Assembly (NCBI GenBank): GCA_902624315.1
Contig: CACNXC010000001.1
Location: 62,001-126,000, forward strand
From: an uncultured Pelagibacteraceae bacterium
Lineage (GTDB): Bacteria; Pseudomonadota; Alphaproteobacteria; Pelagibacterales; Pelagibacteraceae
DNA: 64,000 nucleotides
Direction: 5' to 3'
Both the position numbers and the translations under genes were made by a program. Below, in pieces: positions 54,200 through 62,518 of this stretch. Numbering within the stretch: the stretch's first letter is position 1; each line of letters opens with the position of its first letter. Under the pieces are notes generated by a model. That model saw nothing but the letters and a program-made list of their open reading frames with translations. It was not told the DNA's origin and did no database searches.

Positions 54200-55512
54200 T
54201 TACCAGCAACAACCATTCCCTCAATCATCATGGTTGGTGAATTGGTTGAATATTTAAACTCTAAATCATTTGCGAGAGTAATATTCTTAAACATGTCTTT
54301 AAAATTACCTGCAATAGTAATTTCATTTATAGGATACTTAAACTCTCCGTTTTCCACTAAAAAACCTGTTGCACCTACAGAATAATCACCAGTTACAATA
54401 TTACTTCCGTGTCCTATAGTTTCTGTAATATAGAGACTTTTTGATTTTGAATTCAATAAATCTTTAAAACTAATATTTCCATTTTCAAAATAAAGATTGC
54501 TTGTCCCTCCACATCTTCCATTTGATTTAAGGTTTAATTTTTTTCCATTGTAAGTATCAATCAAATAATGTTTTAAAATTCCTTGGTCTACTAATTTAAG
54601 AGTATCAGTTTTAACCCCCTCGCTATCAAAATTTCTTGAGCCTAAACCTTTGAGTATATCCGGTTTATCTAAGACATTAATTTTATCAGAAAAAATTTTT
54701 TGGTTAACTTTATCTTTTAAAAAAGAAGTTCCTCTTGATATCGCTGATGATGAAATCGCACTTGCAAAAGTACTTAGTATTCCCTTAGCAATTCTTTTGT
54801 CAAAAATTATGGCAATTTTTTCACTACCTATTTTTTTCGGGCTTAATTTTCTAATTGTTTGATCAGCAGCTTGTTTACCTAATTCTCCTGCGTCATCCAA
54901 GTCTTTCAGAAAACATTTACTAGAATATTCATAATCTCTCTCCATACTTTTTTCATCTTTGGCAACTGTGACGCTCGAAGCTGTAAACGAAGATGTTTTA
55001 TAGCCAGCACAAAAACCTTCACTATTGGCTAAAATAAAATTTGATTTATTTTGAGTAAAACTAGATTCTGTATTAACAATCTTTTTATCATTGGAAGCAG
55101 CAAATTCTAATTTTTTCAAATAATCTATTTTTTGATCGTTTTCTATATGGGTATCGTCATAAAGATCTAAATCCTTAACTTCTTTGGCCAATAAATCTTT
55201 ATCTGGTAATGAATTAAATTCATCTTCAGGAGTATTTTTTGTTGTCTCAACACATTTTTCAATCAAAATGTTTAGATTATCATCAAGTAAATTAGAAGAA
55301 GATATTGATGACTTTTTTTTTCCAATGTAAGTGGTAATGCTTATTCCAAGATCATCTGATCTATTAGACTCGTCTAGTTTTTTATTTCTAAAATTAACAG
55401 TTTCAGATACAGAGTTATTAACAATCACACTGGACTCGGTTGCGCCTAATTTCTTAGCTAAACCTAAACAATATGATGCTTTTTTTTCTAAAAATTCTTG
55501 ATCTTTGACCAT
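54196..55512 (-). CDS. tldE: Metalloprotease TldD/PmbA family, E subunit
   Basis: 438 aa. This is the non-catalytic partner (PmbA/TldE). It has the family N-terminal ATESSVIVNNSVSETVNFRNKKLDES and the C-terminal IGHGSNIVTGDYSVGATGFLVENGEF, but lacks the HExxxH zinc motif found in TldD. The pair forms a heterodimeric protease that unfolds and degrades peptides. It begins directly after tldD with 0 bp between, and overlaps the flavoprotein gene by 4 bp. Confidence 0.93.
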   Translation of the reverse strand: MVKDQEFLEKKASYCLGLAKKLGATESSVIVNNSVSETVNFRNKKLDESNRSDDLGISITTYIGKKKSSISSSNLLDDNLNILIEKCVETTKNTPEDEFNSLPDKDLLAKEVKDLDLYDDTHIENDQKIDYLKKLEFAASNDKKIVNTESSFTQNKSNFILANSEGFCAGYKTSSFTASSVTVAKDEKSMERDYEYSSKCFLKDLDDAGELGKQAADQTIRKLSPKKIGSEKIAIIFDKRIAKGILSTFASAISSSAISRGTSFLKDKVNQKIFSDKINVLDKPDILKGLGSRNFDSEGVKTDTLKLVDQGILKHYLIDTYNGKKLNLKSNGRCGGTSNLYFENGNISFKDLLNSKSKSLYITETIGHGSNIVTGDYSVGATGFLVENGEFKYPINEITIAGNFKDMFKNITLANDLEFKYSTNSPTMMIEGMVVAGK

Positions 55513-56934
55513 TTAAAGTTTTGTGCCACCAACAGTCATCTTGTTAATTAGTATAGATGGTTGAGCAACGCCTACGGGAACACCTTGGCCAGCTTTTCCA
55601 CATGTTCCAATACCAGGATCCATCATCATGTCATTCCCAACCATAGAAACTTCTTTTAAAATTGAAGGACCATCTCCAATAAGTGTCGCGCCTTTAATTG
55701 GAGATCCAATTTTACCATTAACAATCTCATAAGCTTCAGTACAATTGAATACAAATTTTCCAGAGGTAATATCAACCTGTCCGCCACCAAAACTCACAGC
55801 AAAAATACCTTTATCGACAGCTTTAATCATCTCATCTTGAGTCTGATTACCACTCAGCATCATCGTATTTCTCATTCTTGGAAGAACAATATGTCTATAG
55901 TTTTCTCTTCTTCCACTACCAGTAGATTTGGTTTTCATTAAACGAGCGTTTAGACGATCTTGCATAAAATTTTTTAAAATCCCATTCTCAATTAAAACAG
56001 TTTTTTCTGTCGGAGTTCCCTCATCATCAATCGTAAGACTACCTCTTCTGTTATCAATGGTGCCATCATCAACAATTGTAACTCCCTCACTTGCAACTTT
56101 TTGGCCCATTAAATTATGAAAAGCTGAGGTTTTTTTTCTGTTAAAATCCCCTTCTAAACCATGACCAACAGCCTCATGAATTAATATTGCCGGCCAACCA
56201 GGTCCTAGCACAACTTTCATTTCACCAGCTGGTGCAGGTTTACTTTCTAAATTTACCGAAGCTATTCTCAAAGCCTCATCACAAACGCTTTTCCAGTTAT
56301 CATCTTTTAAATAAGAGTCATAAGATTGTCTTCCCCCAACACCATACACACCCGTCTCTTTTCTCCCATTTTTCTCAAGCATAACGGATACATTGAATCT
56401 TATTAAAGGACGAACATCAGTCAAAGTTTCTCCACCAGATCTAATTATTTCAACCGATTTTTGTTCTCCCAAAAAATTAGCAGTAACTTGTTTAATGTTA
56501 TCATCTTTTGAACGCAAATAATTATTTACTTCATTAAGTATTTTAATTTTTTCATTAAGAGATTTTTGTTCAATAGGGTTGATGTTCTCATAATATTTCT
56601 TATTAGATTTAGGAATTTCATGATTATAGGTACCTTTGACAGATTTAAGTGTCGATTTTAAATTTTCTGAAGATTGCTTTAAGGAGTTTTTTGAAATTTC
56701 ATTAGAGTGAGAATAAGCAACTACTTCATCAGAGATAGCTCTAAACCCAAATCCTAAATCTGAATTATAACTAGAATTTTTTATCTTGTTATCATCTAGT
56801 AAAATTGACTCAGATTTAGAATTTTCTAAGTACAACTCACCATCATCACATTTTTGAAGAGCATCCGAAATAATATTTTCAGCCTCACTTCTTGATAGGT
56901 CAGATTTTTCAAAGAAATTACTCATAGAAGACAT
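55513..56934 (-). CDS. tldD: Metalloprotease TldD
   Basis: 473 aa. The zinc site is LIHEAVGHGLEGDFNRKKTSAF (HEAVGH near 246-251). GTIDNRRGSLTIDDEGTPTEKTVLIENG and MVGNDMMMDPGIGTCGKAGQGVPVGVAQPSI are TldD signatures. It works with TldE. In other bacteria the pair matures modified peptides or takes part in protein quality control. No peptide precursor is seen nearby. The start codon MSSMSNFF has two possible ATGs. Confidence 0.95.
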   Translation of the reverse strand: MSSMSNFFEKSDLSRSEAENIISDALQKCDDGELYLENSKSESILLDDNKIKNSSYNSDLGFGFRAISDEVVAYSHSNEISKNSLKQSSENLKSTLKSVKGTYNHEIPKSNKKYYENINPIEQKSLNEKIKILNEVNNYLRSKDDNIKQVTANFLGEQKSVEIIRSGGETLTDVRPLIRFNVSVMLEKNGRKETGVYGVGGRQSYDSYLKDDNWKSVCDEALRIASVNLESKPAPAGEMKVVLGPGWPAILIHEAVGHGLEGDFNRKKTSAFHNLMGQKVASEGVTIVDDGTIDNRRGSLTIDDEGTPTEKTVLIENGILKNFMQDRLNARLMKTKSTGSGRRENYRHIVLPRMRNTMMLSGNQTQDEMIKAVDKGIFAVSFGGGQVDITSGKFVFNCTEAYEIVNGKIGSPIKGATLIGDGPSILKEVSMVGNDMMMDPGIGTCGKAGQGVPVGVAQPSILINKMTVGGTKL

Positions 56935-57019
56935 TAAATAGATTGTTTCAAAGATTTTTCAACTAGAGTATTTTACGCATGTACATATATGGGACAAATT
57001 AGTAATAAAACATCTAATT
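56935..57019. other. Divergent intergenic region between tldD and DCC gene
   Basis: An 85-bp gap that must hold promoters for both directions. ATGTACAT (56982-56989) is a short palindrome in its centre. AT-rich hexamers compatible with -10 boxes exist for each side, but no -35 partner can be chosen with confidence. Confidence 0.4.
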
Positions 57020-57376
57020 ATGAAAGTTTATTTTAATAATTCTTGTAAAATTTGTAAGGCAGAAATTGATCTCTATAAGAAGGAAGAAATAGAGGAAATT
57101 GATTGGGTTGATATTACAGATAATGAATTAGCAGAACAAGAAACGTCTAAAGATAGTAAACAACTTTTGAGAAGACTGCATGTCAAAGATGGTGAAAAAG
57201 TTATTGGAGGTGCGGAAGCTTTTTTATTATTATGGAAAAAAATGCCAAAATATAAATTTCTTTATAAATTTTTTAGGTTACCAATCATCTTTAATATATT
57301 TTCAATTGTATATGAAATAGTAGCTTTTTTTCTTTACTTGAAAAATAAAAAGCAACTTAAAAAATCTAACTTGTAA
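57020..57376 (+). CDS. DCC family thiol-disulfide oxidoreductase (DUF393)
   Basis: 118 aa. A CxxC site near the N terminus (FNNSCKICKAEIDLYKK) followed by RRLHVKDGEKVIGGAEAFLLLWKKMPKYKF is the DCC pattern (a D/N, then C, C). A C-terminal hydrophobic helix (FRLPIIFNIFSIVYEIVAFFLYL) may attach it to the membrane. It is presumed to be a redox protein. It overlaps the convergent membrane-protein gene by 11 bp. Confidence 0.85.
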   Translation: MKVYFNNSCKICKAEIDLYKKEEIEEIDWVDITDNELAEQETSKDSKQLLRRLHVKDGEKVIGGAEAFLLLWKKMPKYKFLYKFFRLPIIFNIFSIVYEIVAFFLYLKNKKQLKKSNL

Positions 57377-57659
57377 AAAATAATAAAAATTTACTTAATA
57401 AAGACATAGAAGATACAAACATCACTAGGACTATTGAGTACATTAATAAAATAATTTTATTCTTTTTTCTTCTTAATCTAACAAAGTCCTTATCATCCAA
57501 ATCAGAGATATCTCTCTCACCAACTACTGGATAATCATACGTAAACCGCCATGTACTATCACCAAGTCTTGGGTCCAAATTATTAAAATATGTGATCCAC
57601 GCAATAATGTATCTGAAAATTAAATATAAAATTATTAAAAAGGCAGATCCTAAAATCAT
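57366..57659 (-). CDS. Hypothetical two-helix membrane protein
   Basis: 97 aa. Two transmembrane segments lie at about 3-22 and 70-95. Between them is a polar loop with RLGDSTWRFTYDYPVVGERDISDLDDKDF. Not recognised. It lies 30 bp downstream of the Lys-rich coiled-coil gene on the same strand and could be co-transcribed with it. Its 3' end overlaps the DCC gene. Confidence 0.6.
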   Translation of the reverse strand: MILGSAFLIILYLIFRYIIAWITYFNNLDPRLGDSTWRFTYDYPVVGERDISDLDDKDFVRLRRKKNKIILLMYSIVLVMFVSSMSLLSKFLLFFTS

Positions 57660-57689
57660 TTCAGATAATACCTAATTTAATATAAATGT

Positions 57690-58886
57690 TTAATTATTAT
57701 TTTTGGCTCTTTTCCTTGCAATGAGTTGCGTTAAAGAGTCTACCATTGTATCTGAGGCTTTGAAGATATCTACATTTCTAAACTCATGTGAAAGATTTTT
57801 TTCAGGATTAGTTTTATCTTCAATAACAATTCCTTCATCTGGAGAATTATTTTTAATATAAATTAATAATAACCAGTCATCATCTTGTGACTCATCCCAT
57901 TTAATAAAAACTTCACCTGTTTCAAATCTTCTGTCTATACAACGAAAAATAGACATGTCCCGGGTGATATGTCTTTTATTTAACTGAAATACTAGGCTAC
58001 TTGCACTTCTGTAAAAACTTTCTAATGCAAATTCAATTTTTTGTCTTGCTAAAGTATATTCTTTTTCTTTTTCTAATAAGGTTTCTCTATCTTCATCACC
58101 TTGAAGTTTAACCCCTAATGCTTCAACTCTTTCTTTAATTTTTTGATCTCGAAGTAACCGATATTTTTCCTTAAGTTTATCAATTCTTTCTTGTAAGCCT
58201 GCATAGTCTTCTCTTTTTTCTTTTAAAGAAATTTTCTCAAGTTTTTCTAGTTCCTTGACTTCTCTAATTCTGAATTTTTCAATTTGTTTATCTAGTCGTA
58301 ATTGTTTTAAAAACTGTTTTTGTTTTTCAGCTTGCTCAATTCTCAAAAGTGCTTGCTCTTTTCTTAGGAATAATTTTATATCTTTTACTCGTTGTTTTTC
58401 TAATCTAGCTTCTTCTTTAAGTGTTTGTTCTTTTAGTTTAACTCTGAGAGCTTGTTCTTCCTCTTTTTGTTTAGCCAACTCAATTTTTTCTGCCCTTTCT
58501 CTTTCAATTTTTTCAATCTTAATTCTTCTTTTTTCATCACGTTTTAAAACTTTATAACTTGAAATTGTCTCTGAAATTTTGTCAAAAAAACCTTGAATAT
58601 GTTTTTCTAAACTAAAATTAAATTTAAAATTGAATTGAGGTTTTAGGGATAGCTGTAATTTAACTAATTTTAAAACTATACTTTCGTTTTGGGTTTTTTT
58701 AATTTGTTTTAAATGATTAGTTTTTTTTAATTTTTTAGCCTTCTTTTTCTTTTTTTTGATAACTCTTTTTTTTTTAAATCTTTTAACAACCCTTTTAGTT
58801 TTTTTACCTTTTCTTCGAAACTTATAGGATTTGACTTTTTTTAATACTTTTCTTTTTTTTTTTGATTTTTTTTGTTTTTTTTTCAT
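57690..58886 (-). CDS. Lys-rich, coiled-coil hypothetical protein
   Basis: 398 aa in three parts. Residues 1-70 are extremely basic, mostly runs of Lys and Arg (e.g. KKVKSYKFRRKGKKTKRVVK). Residues 80-280 form a long Glu/Lys/Leu/Arg coiled coil. Residues 280-398 are a folded-looking, acidic domain with CIDRRFETGEVFIKWDESQD, DDWLLLIYIKNN and HEFRNVDIFKASDTMVDSLTQLI. No signal peptide or membrane helix. The basic tail suggests binding to nucleic acid, polyphosphate or an acidic surface. The family was not recognised. The ORF is long, with no stop, and in-frame features argue it is real. Confidence 0.65.
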   Translation of the reverse strand: MKKKQKKSKKKRKVLKKVKSYKFRRKGKKTKRVVKRFKKKRVIKKKKKKAKKLKKTNHLKQIKKTQNESIVLKLVKLQLSLKPQFNFKFNFSLEKHIQGFFDKISETISSYKVLKRDEKRRIKIEKIERERAEKIELAKQKEEEQALRVKLKEQTLKEEARLEKQRVKDIKLFLRKEQALLRIEQAEKQKQFLKQLRLDKQIEKFRIREVKELEKLEKISLKEKREDYAGLQERIDKLKEKYRLLRDQKIKERVEALGVKLQGDEDRETLLEKEKEYTLARQKIEFALESFYRSASSLVFQLNKRHITRDMSIFRCIDRRFETGEVFIKWDESQDDDWLLLIYIKNNSPDEGIVIEDKTNPEKNLSHEFRNVDIFKASDTMVDSLTQLIARKRAKNNN

Positions 58887-58915
58887 TTCTGAGAAGAAAT
58901 GATTCTATCAATAAT

Positions 58916-60103
58916 TTATTGATAAATATAGTCTCTAGTCACAGGGGTTGATCTATAATTTTTAGTGAGTTGAAATTGATAAACAACTTGATCACCCCAC
59001 TTAAATGCCATTTCACAACCAGCGAGATAAAACTCCCACATTCTAAAAAATTTTTCATCGAACATTTGGATTATTTTATCTTTATTTTTTAAACAGTTTT
59101 CTTTCCAGTGTCTTAAAGTATGAGCATAGTGAAGTCTTAAAACTTCAATGTCGGTTACAATTAAGCCAGCTTTTTCAATAGGATTCGTTACTTCACTTAA
59201 GCTTGGTGTATAACCACCAGGAAAAATATATTTTGTAATCCAAGGATGAGGATCTCTTGGTGGGTTAACAGACCCAATAGTGTGAATTAACGAAACTCCA
59301 TCATCTTTCAACAATTTTTCAATTTGTTTAAAAAACTTTTTATAAAATTTCCTTCCAACATGTTCAAACATGCCAACACTCACTATTCTATCAAATTTTT
59401 CATCCAGCTCTCTATAGTCCATCAGTTTAAATTTTACTTGGTTCTGTAAATTCATTTCTTTTGCTTTTTGATTACAATAGTTTAGTTGATTTTCTGATAG
59501 GGTTATTCCTGTAACTTCACACTTAGCATTTTTAGCAATATCAATTGCTAACGATCCCCAGCCACATCCTATGTCTAAAACTTTTTGGTCAGGTTTAATA
59601 TTTAATTTTTTAATTATATGTTGAATCTTATTATTCTGTGCAGTTTCAAGACTATCATTTTCATTTTTAAAATAAGCACATGAATATTGTCTTTTAGGAT
59701 CTAAAAACAAATCATAAAGATCATCTTTGATGTCATAATGATGTGAAACATTCATTTTAGATTTTTTGATAAAGTTAAAATTGGTAAGATATCTGTAAGA
59801 CCCCCTTAGTTTATTTAAAAGATAACTAAAAATGTTTAACTCGTTTCTTCCAATATTCATCAATGCTAGATCTAAAAAATCTGTAAGAGATCCATTTTCG
59901 ATAACAATATCTCCATTTGTATATGCCTCCCCAAAGTAAAGATCTGGATGGAATAGTAATTTATAATGAAGTTTCTTATTTAGAATTTTTAATTTAATAG
60001 GATCATCAGTTGGCTGACCAATAATATAATCCTTGGAGTCAGCATCGGTAAGGATAAACCCTCCTTTTTTAAACACTTTATTAAGAAATCTTGCTAAATA
60101 CAT
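58916..60103 (-). CDS. cfa: Cyclopropane-fatty-acyl-phospholipid synthase
   Basis: 395 aa from the ATG at 60103, which follows the DapA-family stop by 1 bp; an ATG 10 codons upstream would overlap it. The SAM-binding motif is KVLDIGCGWGSLAIDIAKN near 169-187. VTGITLSENQLNYCNQKA follows, and FDRIVSVGMFEHVGRKFY and the C-terminal VTDIEVLRLHYAHTLRHW are CFA synthase signatures. It adds a methylene bridge to unsaturated membrane lipids. The family also includes related lipid methyltransferases, so product identity is inferred. Confidence 0.9.
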   Translation of the reverse strand: MYLARFLNKVFKKGGFILTDADSKDYIIGQPTDDPIKLKILNKKLHYKLLFHPDLYFGEAYTNGDIVIENGSLTDFLDLALMNIGRNELNIFSYLLNKLRGSYRYLTNFNFIKKSKMNVSHHYDIKDDLYDLFLDPKRQYSCAYFKNENDSLETAQNNKIQHIIKKLNIKPDQKVLDIGCGWGSLAIDIAKNAKCEVTGITLSENQLNYCNQKAKEMNLQNQVKFKLMDYRELDEKFDRIVSVGMFEHVGRKFYKKFFKQIEKLLKDDGVSLIHTIGSVNPPRDPHPWITKYIFPGGYTPSLSEVTNPIEKAGLIVTDIEVLRLHYAHTLRHWKENCLKNKDKIIQMFDEKFFRMWEFYLAGCEMAFKWGDQVVYQFQLTKNYRSTPVTRDYIYQ

Positions 60104-60104
60104 C

Positions 60105-60989
60105 TCAAGCTGCCAATTGTGATTTTGTTTCAAAATTTAAATCTTTTAAACTCTGCAAAAGATTTCTCTCATCAACTTCGCTTAGTAGACTTAAAGGTGG
60201 TAATAAATTTCCATAAATTTTGTTCTCTTTTGAAAACAAAGTATGAAGAGCTGAAATTAAATTATATTTTTCAAAAGTATTTCTGACATTAACTAATTTT
60301 CGGTTTAAAGAATGATCTTTCTTTTCTTTAAAATCATCGTAAACTTTTCGAGCTAATTGAGATGTAGCATTACAAGTTGCAGTAATAATACCTGAGCAAC
60401 CATTTTCTAATCCTTTAAGTAATTTTGACTCTGAACCTGGCATAACTGAAAAATTTTCCAACTTTAACTTTTCAAATAAATTGTAAGAACTATCCTTTAC
60501 ACCTATAATTTGATCAGGAAATTTGTGAACCAATTTTTCCACACATTCAATACTAAATTTATATCCACACAATTTCTCAAAATTATATAGTATAATTTTA
60601 GAGTCTGGTATTGCATCAATGATTTTTGTGTAAAAGTTTATTACATCCTTGTCTTGATATTTATAATAAGCTGGTGGCATGATTAAAAATTTTTTAAAGT
60701 TTAGAGAAACTGAAATTTTCATCAAATTAATTGTTTCATTTAAAGAATTTAATCCTGTTCCAATTAAATGTTTCTCTTTGTATTTACTTTCTGAAAGGTG
60801 ATTTAGTAATTTAATCTTTTCAACGATAGGAATTAATTGTGCTTGGCCAGTGCTTCCAAATATTGCAGTGCCATGACAACCTTGGTCAATTAAATTTTCT
60901 GCATGTGATATGGTTTTTTCAATATTTAAGCTCAAATCAGAGTTCAGAACTGACATCGAAGCTGCATATATCCCACTTATTTTTGTCAT
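60105..60989 (-). CDS. DapA/NanA-family aldolase
   Basis: 294 aa class I aldolase fold. The Schiff-base Lys is in IIGVKDSSYNLFEKL (about K160), and KIILYNFEKLCGYKFSIE holds the conserved Tyr of the DHDPS/NAL superfamily. TAIFGSTGQAQLIPIVEK is the phosphate/carboxylate-binding loop, but differs from the usual GTTGE of true DapA, so an exact substrate cannot be named. Dihydrodipicolinate synthase, N-acetylneuraminate lyase or another pyruvate aldolase are options. It runs into cfa. Confidence 0.82.
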   Translation of the reverse strand: MTKISGIYAASMSVLNSDLSLNIEKTISHAENLIDQGCHGTAIFGSTGQAQLIPIVEKIKLLNHLSESKYKEKHLIGTGLNSLNETINLMKISVSLNFKKFLIMPPAYYKYQDKDVINFYTKIIDAIPDSKIILYNFEKLCGYKFSIECVEKLVHKFPDQIIGVKDSSYNLFEKLKLENFSVMPGSESKLLKGLENGCSGIITATCNATSQLARKVYDDFKEKKDHSLNRKLVNVRNTFEKYNLISALHTLFSKENKIYGNLLPPLSLLSEVDERNLLQSLKDLNFETKSQLAA

Positions 60990-61039
60990 AATAAAAATTT
61001 ATATAAAATATAAAAATTAGTAAAGTTTATAAATCGAAT

Positions 61040-62002
61040 ATGAAAATATTAGCTGTCCAAAATAGAATGGGTATTGGCGATACAGTAATCTTTTTACCCT
61101 TTATTAAGGCAATATCAAAAAAATATAATTCACCAGTAAGTCTCTTGGTGAGAGAAAATTCTAAAGCTGCAGAATTCTTACATCAAACTAATTACATTAA
61201 TGAAATTCTTATCTTAGAAAGAGATAAAAAATTAAGCAATAAACATGGTGGTTTTTTTGGAACTTTAAATTTGATGAAAGAATTAAAAAAACAAAATTTT
61301 GATAAAATTTTCATTTTTAATTCTTCTCTTAGGTTTAACTTAATAGCAAAATTATCAGGAATAGCCGAAATTTATCAGTATCCATTATTTAGTAAAACTG
61401 ACCAGCACATTATTAATACGCCAAAAAAATTTTTAAAAGATAAACTAAATATTACAGAAATTGAAGATCCTGAAATACATATTGATGATGAAACTATTTC
61501 AAAATCAGTTGAAAAATTTAATATTGATAGAAATAAAATTAATATACTCTTAGGAATTGGCGGCTCAGGCCCAACGAAAAGAGTTCCCTCAAGAATATTT
61601 ATTAATTTTATGGAAAAAATTTCAAAAATTAAAAAATGTAAGTTTTATCTTGCGACTGGTAAAAATAATGATGAGCAAATTATTCTTAATGAAATACTTC
61701 AGTCTAAATTTAAAGACACATGTTTACCTTTAGATGATTTATCGATTAAAGAAATTTTGCCGATCATAAAAAACTGCAATCTGTCTATTTGTAATGACTC
61801 AAGTTTTAGTCACTTATCTGCGGCATTGGGGACTAAAACTATAACTTTGATGGTCGATACTCCAATTATTTACGGAAATTATAATACTAAAATGTTCCCT
61901 GTAATTCCAGATGGTGAGGAAACTGTTAAACATCATACCTCTGGAAAAGATAGAATAAATCCGCAGAAAATATTTGATAAAGCTTTAGAGATTCTAAATT
62001 AA
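61040..62002 (+). CDS. Glycosyltransferase family 9 (heptosyltransferase-like)
   Basis: 320 aa. ILAVQNRMGIGDTVIFLPFIKAISKKY is the GT9 N-terminal nucleotide-sugar fold. LLGIGGSGPTKRVPSRIFINFMEK near 173-196 and LSICNDSSFSHLSAALGTKTITLM near 250 are donor-site motifs of heptosyltransferases (NDSGxxHLAAAL). A role in LPS core or another surface glycan is likely, but the sugar is not known. Its 3' end overlaps the convergent J-protein gene by 4 bp. Confidence 0.85.
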   Translation: MKILAVQNRMGIGDTVIFLPFIKAISKKYNSPVSLLVRENSKAAEFLHQTNYINEILILERDKKLSNKHGGFFGTLNLMKELKKQNFDKIFIFNSSLRFNLIAKLSGIAEIYQYPLFSKTDQHIINTPKKFLKDKLNITEIEDPEIHIDDETISKSVEKFNIDRNKINILLGIGGSGPTKRVPSRIFINFMEKISKIKKCKFYLATGKNNDEQIILNEILQSKFKDTCLPLDDLSIKEILPIIKNCNLSICNDSSFSHLSAALGTKTITLMVDTPIIYGNYNTKMFPVIPDGEETVKHHTSGKDRINPQKIFDKALEILN

Positions 62003-62502
62003 GAGATATCGTTCAAAACTATATCTTTTGCTTCATTTACAATTGAAGACAATCTAGCAGTCTCAGGTGAAATATCCGGATGGATTTTTTTTTGTATTTT
62101 AACATAAGCTTTATTTACGTCTTCTTTTGTAATTTTTTTATTCATATCTAAATTTAATATTTTATATGCTTCAGTCACTGAAATTGAAGATGAGTTATTT
62201 AGGTTCGATTGATTAAAAGAAAATCTTCCTGATCTTCTCAAAGTTTGAATTAATCTATAAAGAGATATTAATTGAAAAATAGATAGGCCCTTTAATTTTA
62301 ATAATGCAAGACTAGCTAATGTAAAAGGCAACGTTAATAAAAAACGCCCACCTATGGCAAACAAAATTGCTAATACAATAAATCCAAGTATTAATAAAAT
62401 CCTTAGACCTTTTGATATTTTTTTTGAGGAAATCTTAGTTATAAATTTCAATAGAAAGTATAAAATAGTCAAAATGACTAATGTATAAATTATGATATTC
62501 AT
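61999..62502 (-). CDS. Membrane-anchored J-domain protein (TIM14/DnaJ-like)
   Basis: 167 aa. Transmembrane helices lie at about 3-22 and 35-69, then a C-terminal J domain with VTEAYKILNLDMNKKITKEDVNKAYVKIQKKIHPDISPE. The HPD tripeptide needed to stimulate DnaK ATPase is intact. Membrane anchor plus C-terminal J domain is the layout of mitochondrial Tim14/Pam18 and its alphaproteobacterial relatives. It presumably recruits DnaK to the membrane. The start codon is 16 bp from the divergent oligopeptidase gene. Confidence 0.85.
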   Translation of the reverse strand: MNIIIYTLVILTILYFLLKFITKISSKKISKGLRILLILGFIVLAILFAIGGRFLLTLPFTLASLALLKLKGLSIFQLISLYRLIQTLRRSGRFSFNQSNLNNSSSISVTEAYKILNLDMNKKITKEDVNKAYVKIQKKIHPDISPETARLSSIVNEAKDIVLNDIS

Positions 62503-62518
62503 ATAGTTCTTCTTTTTT

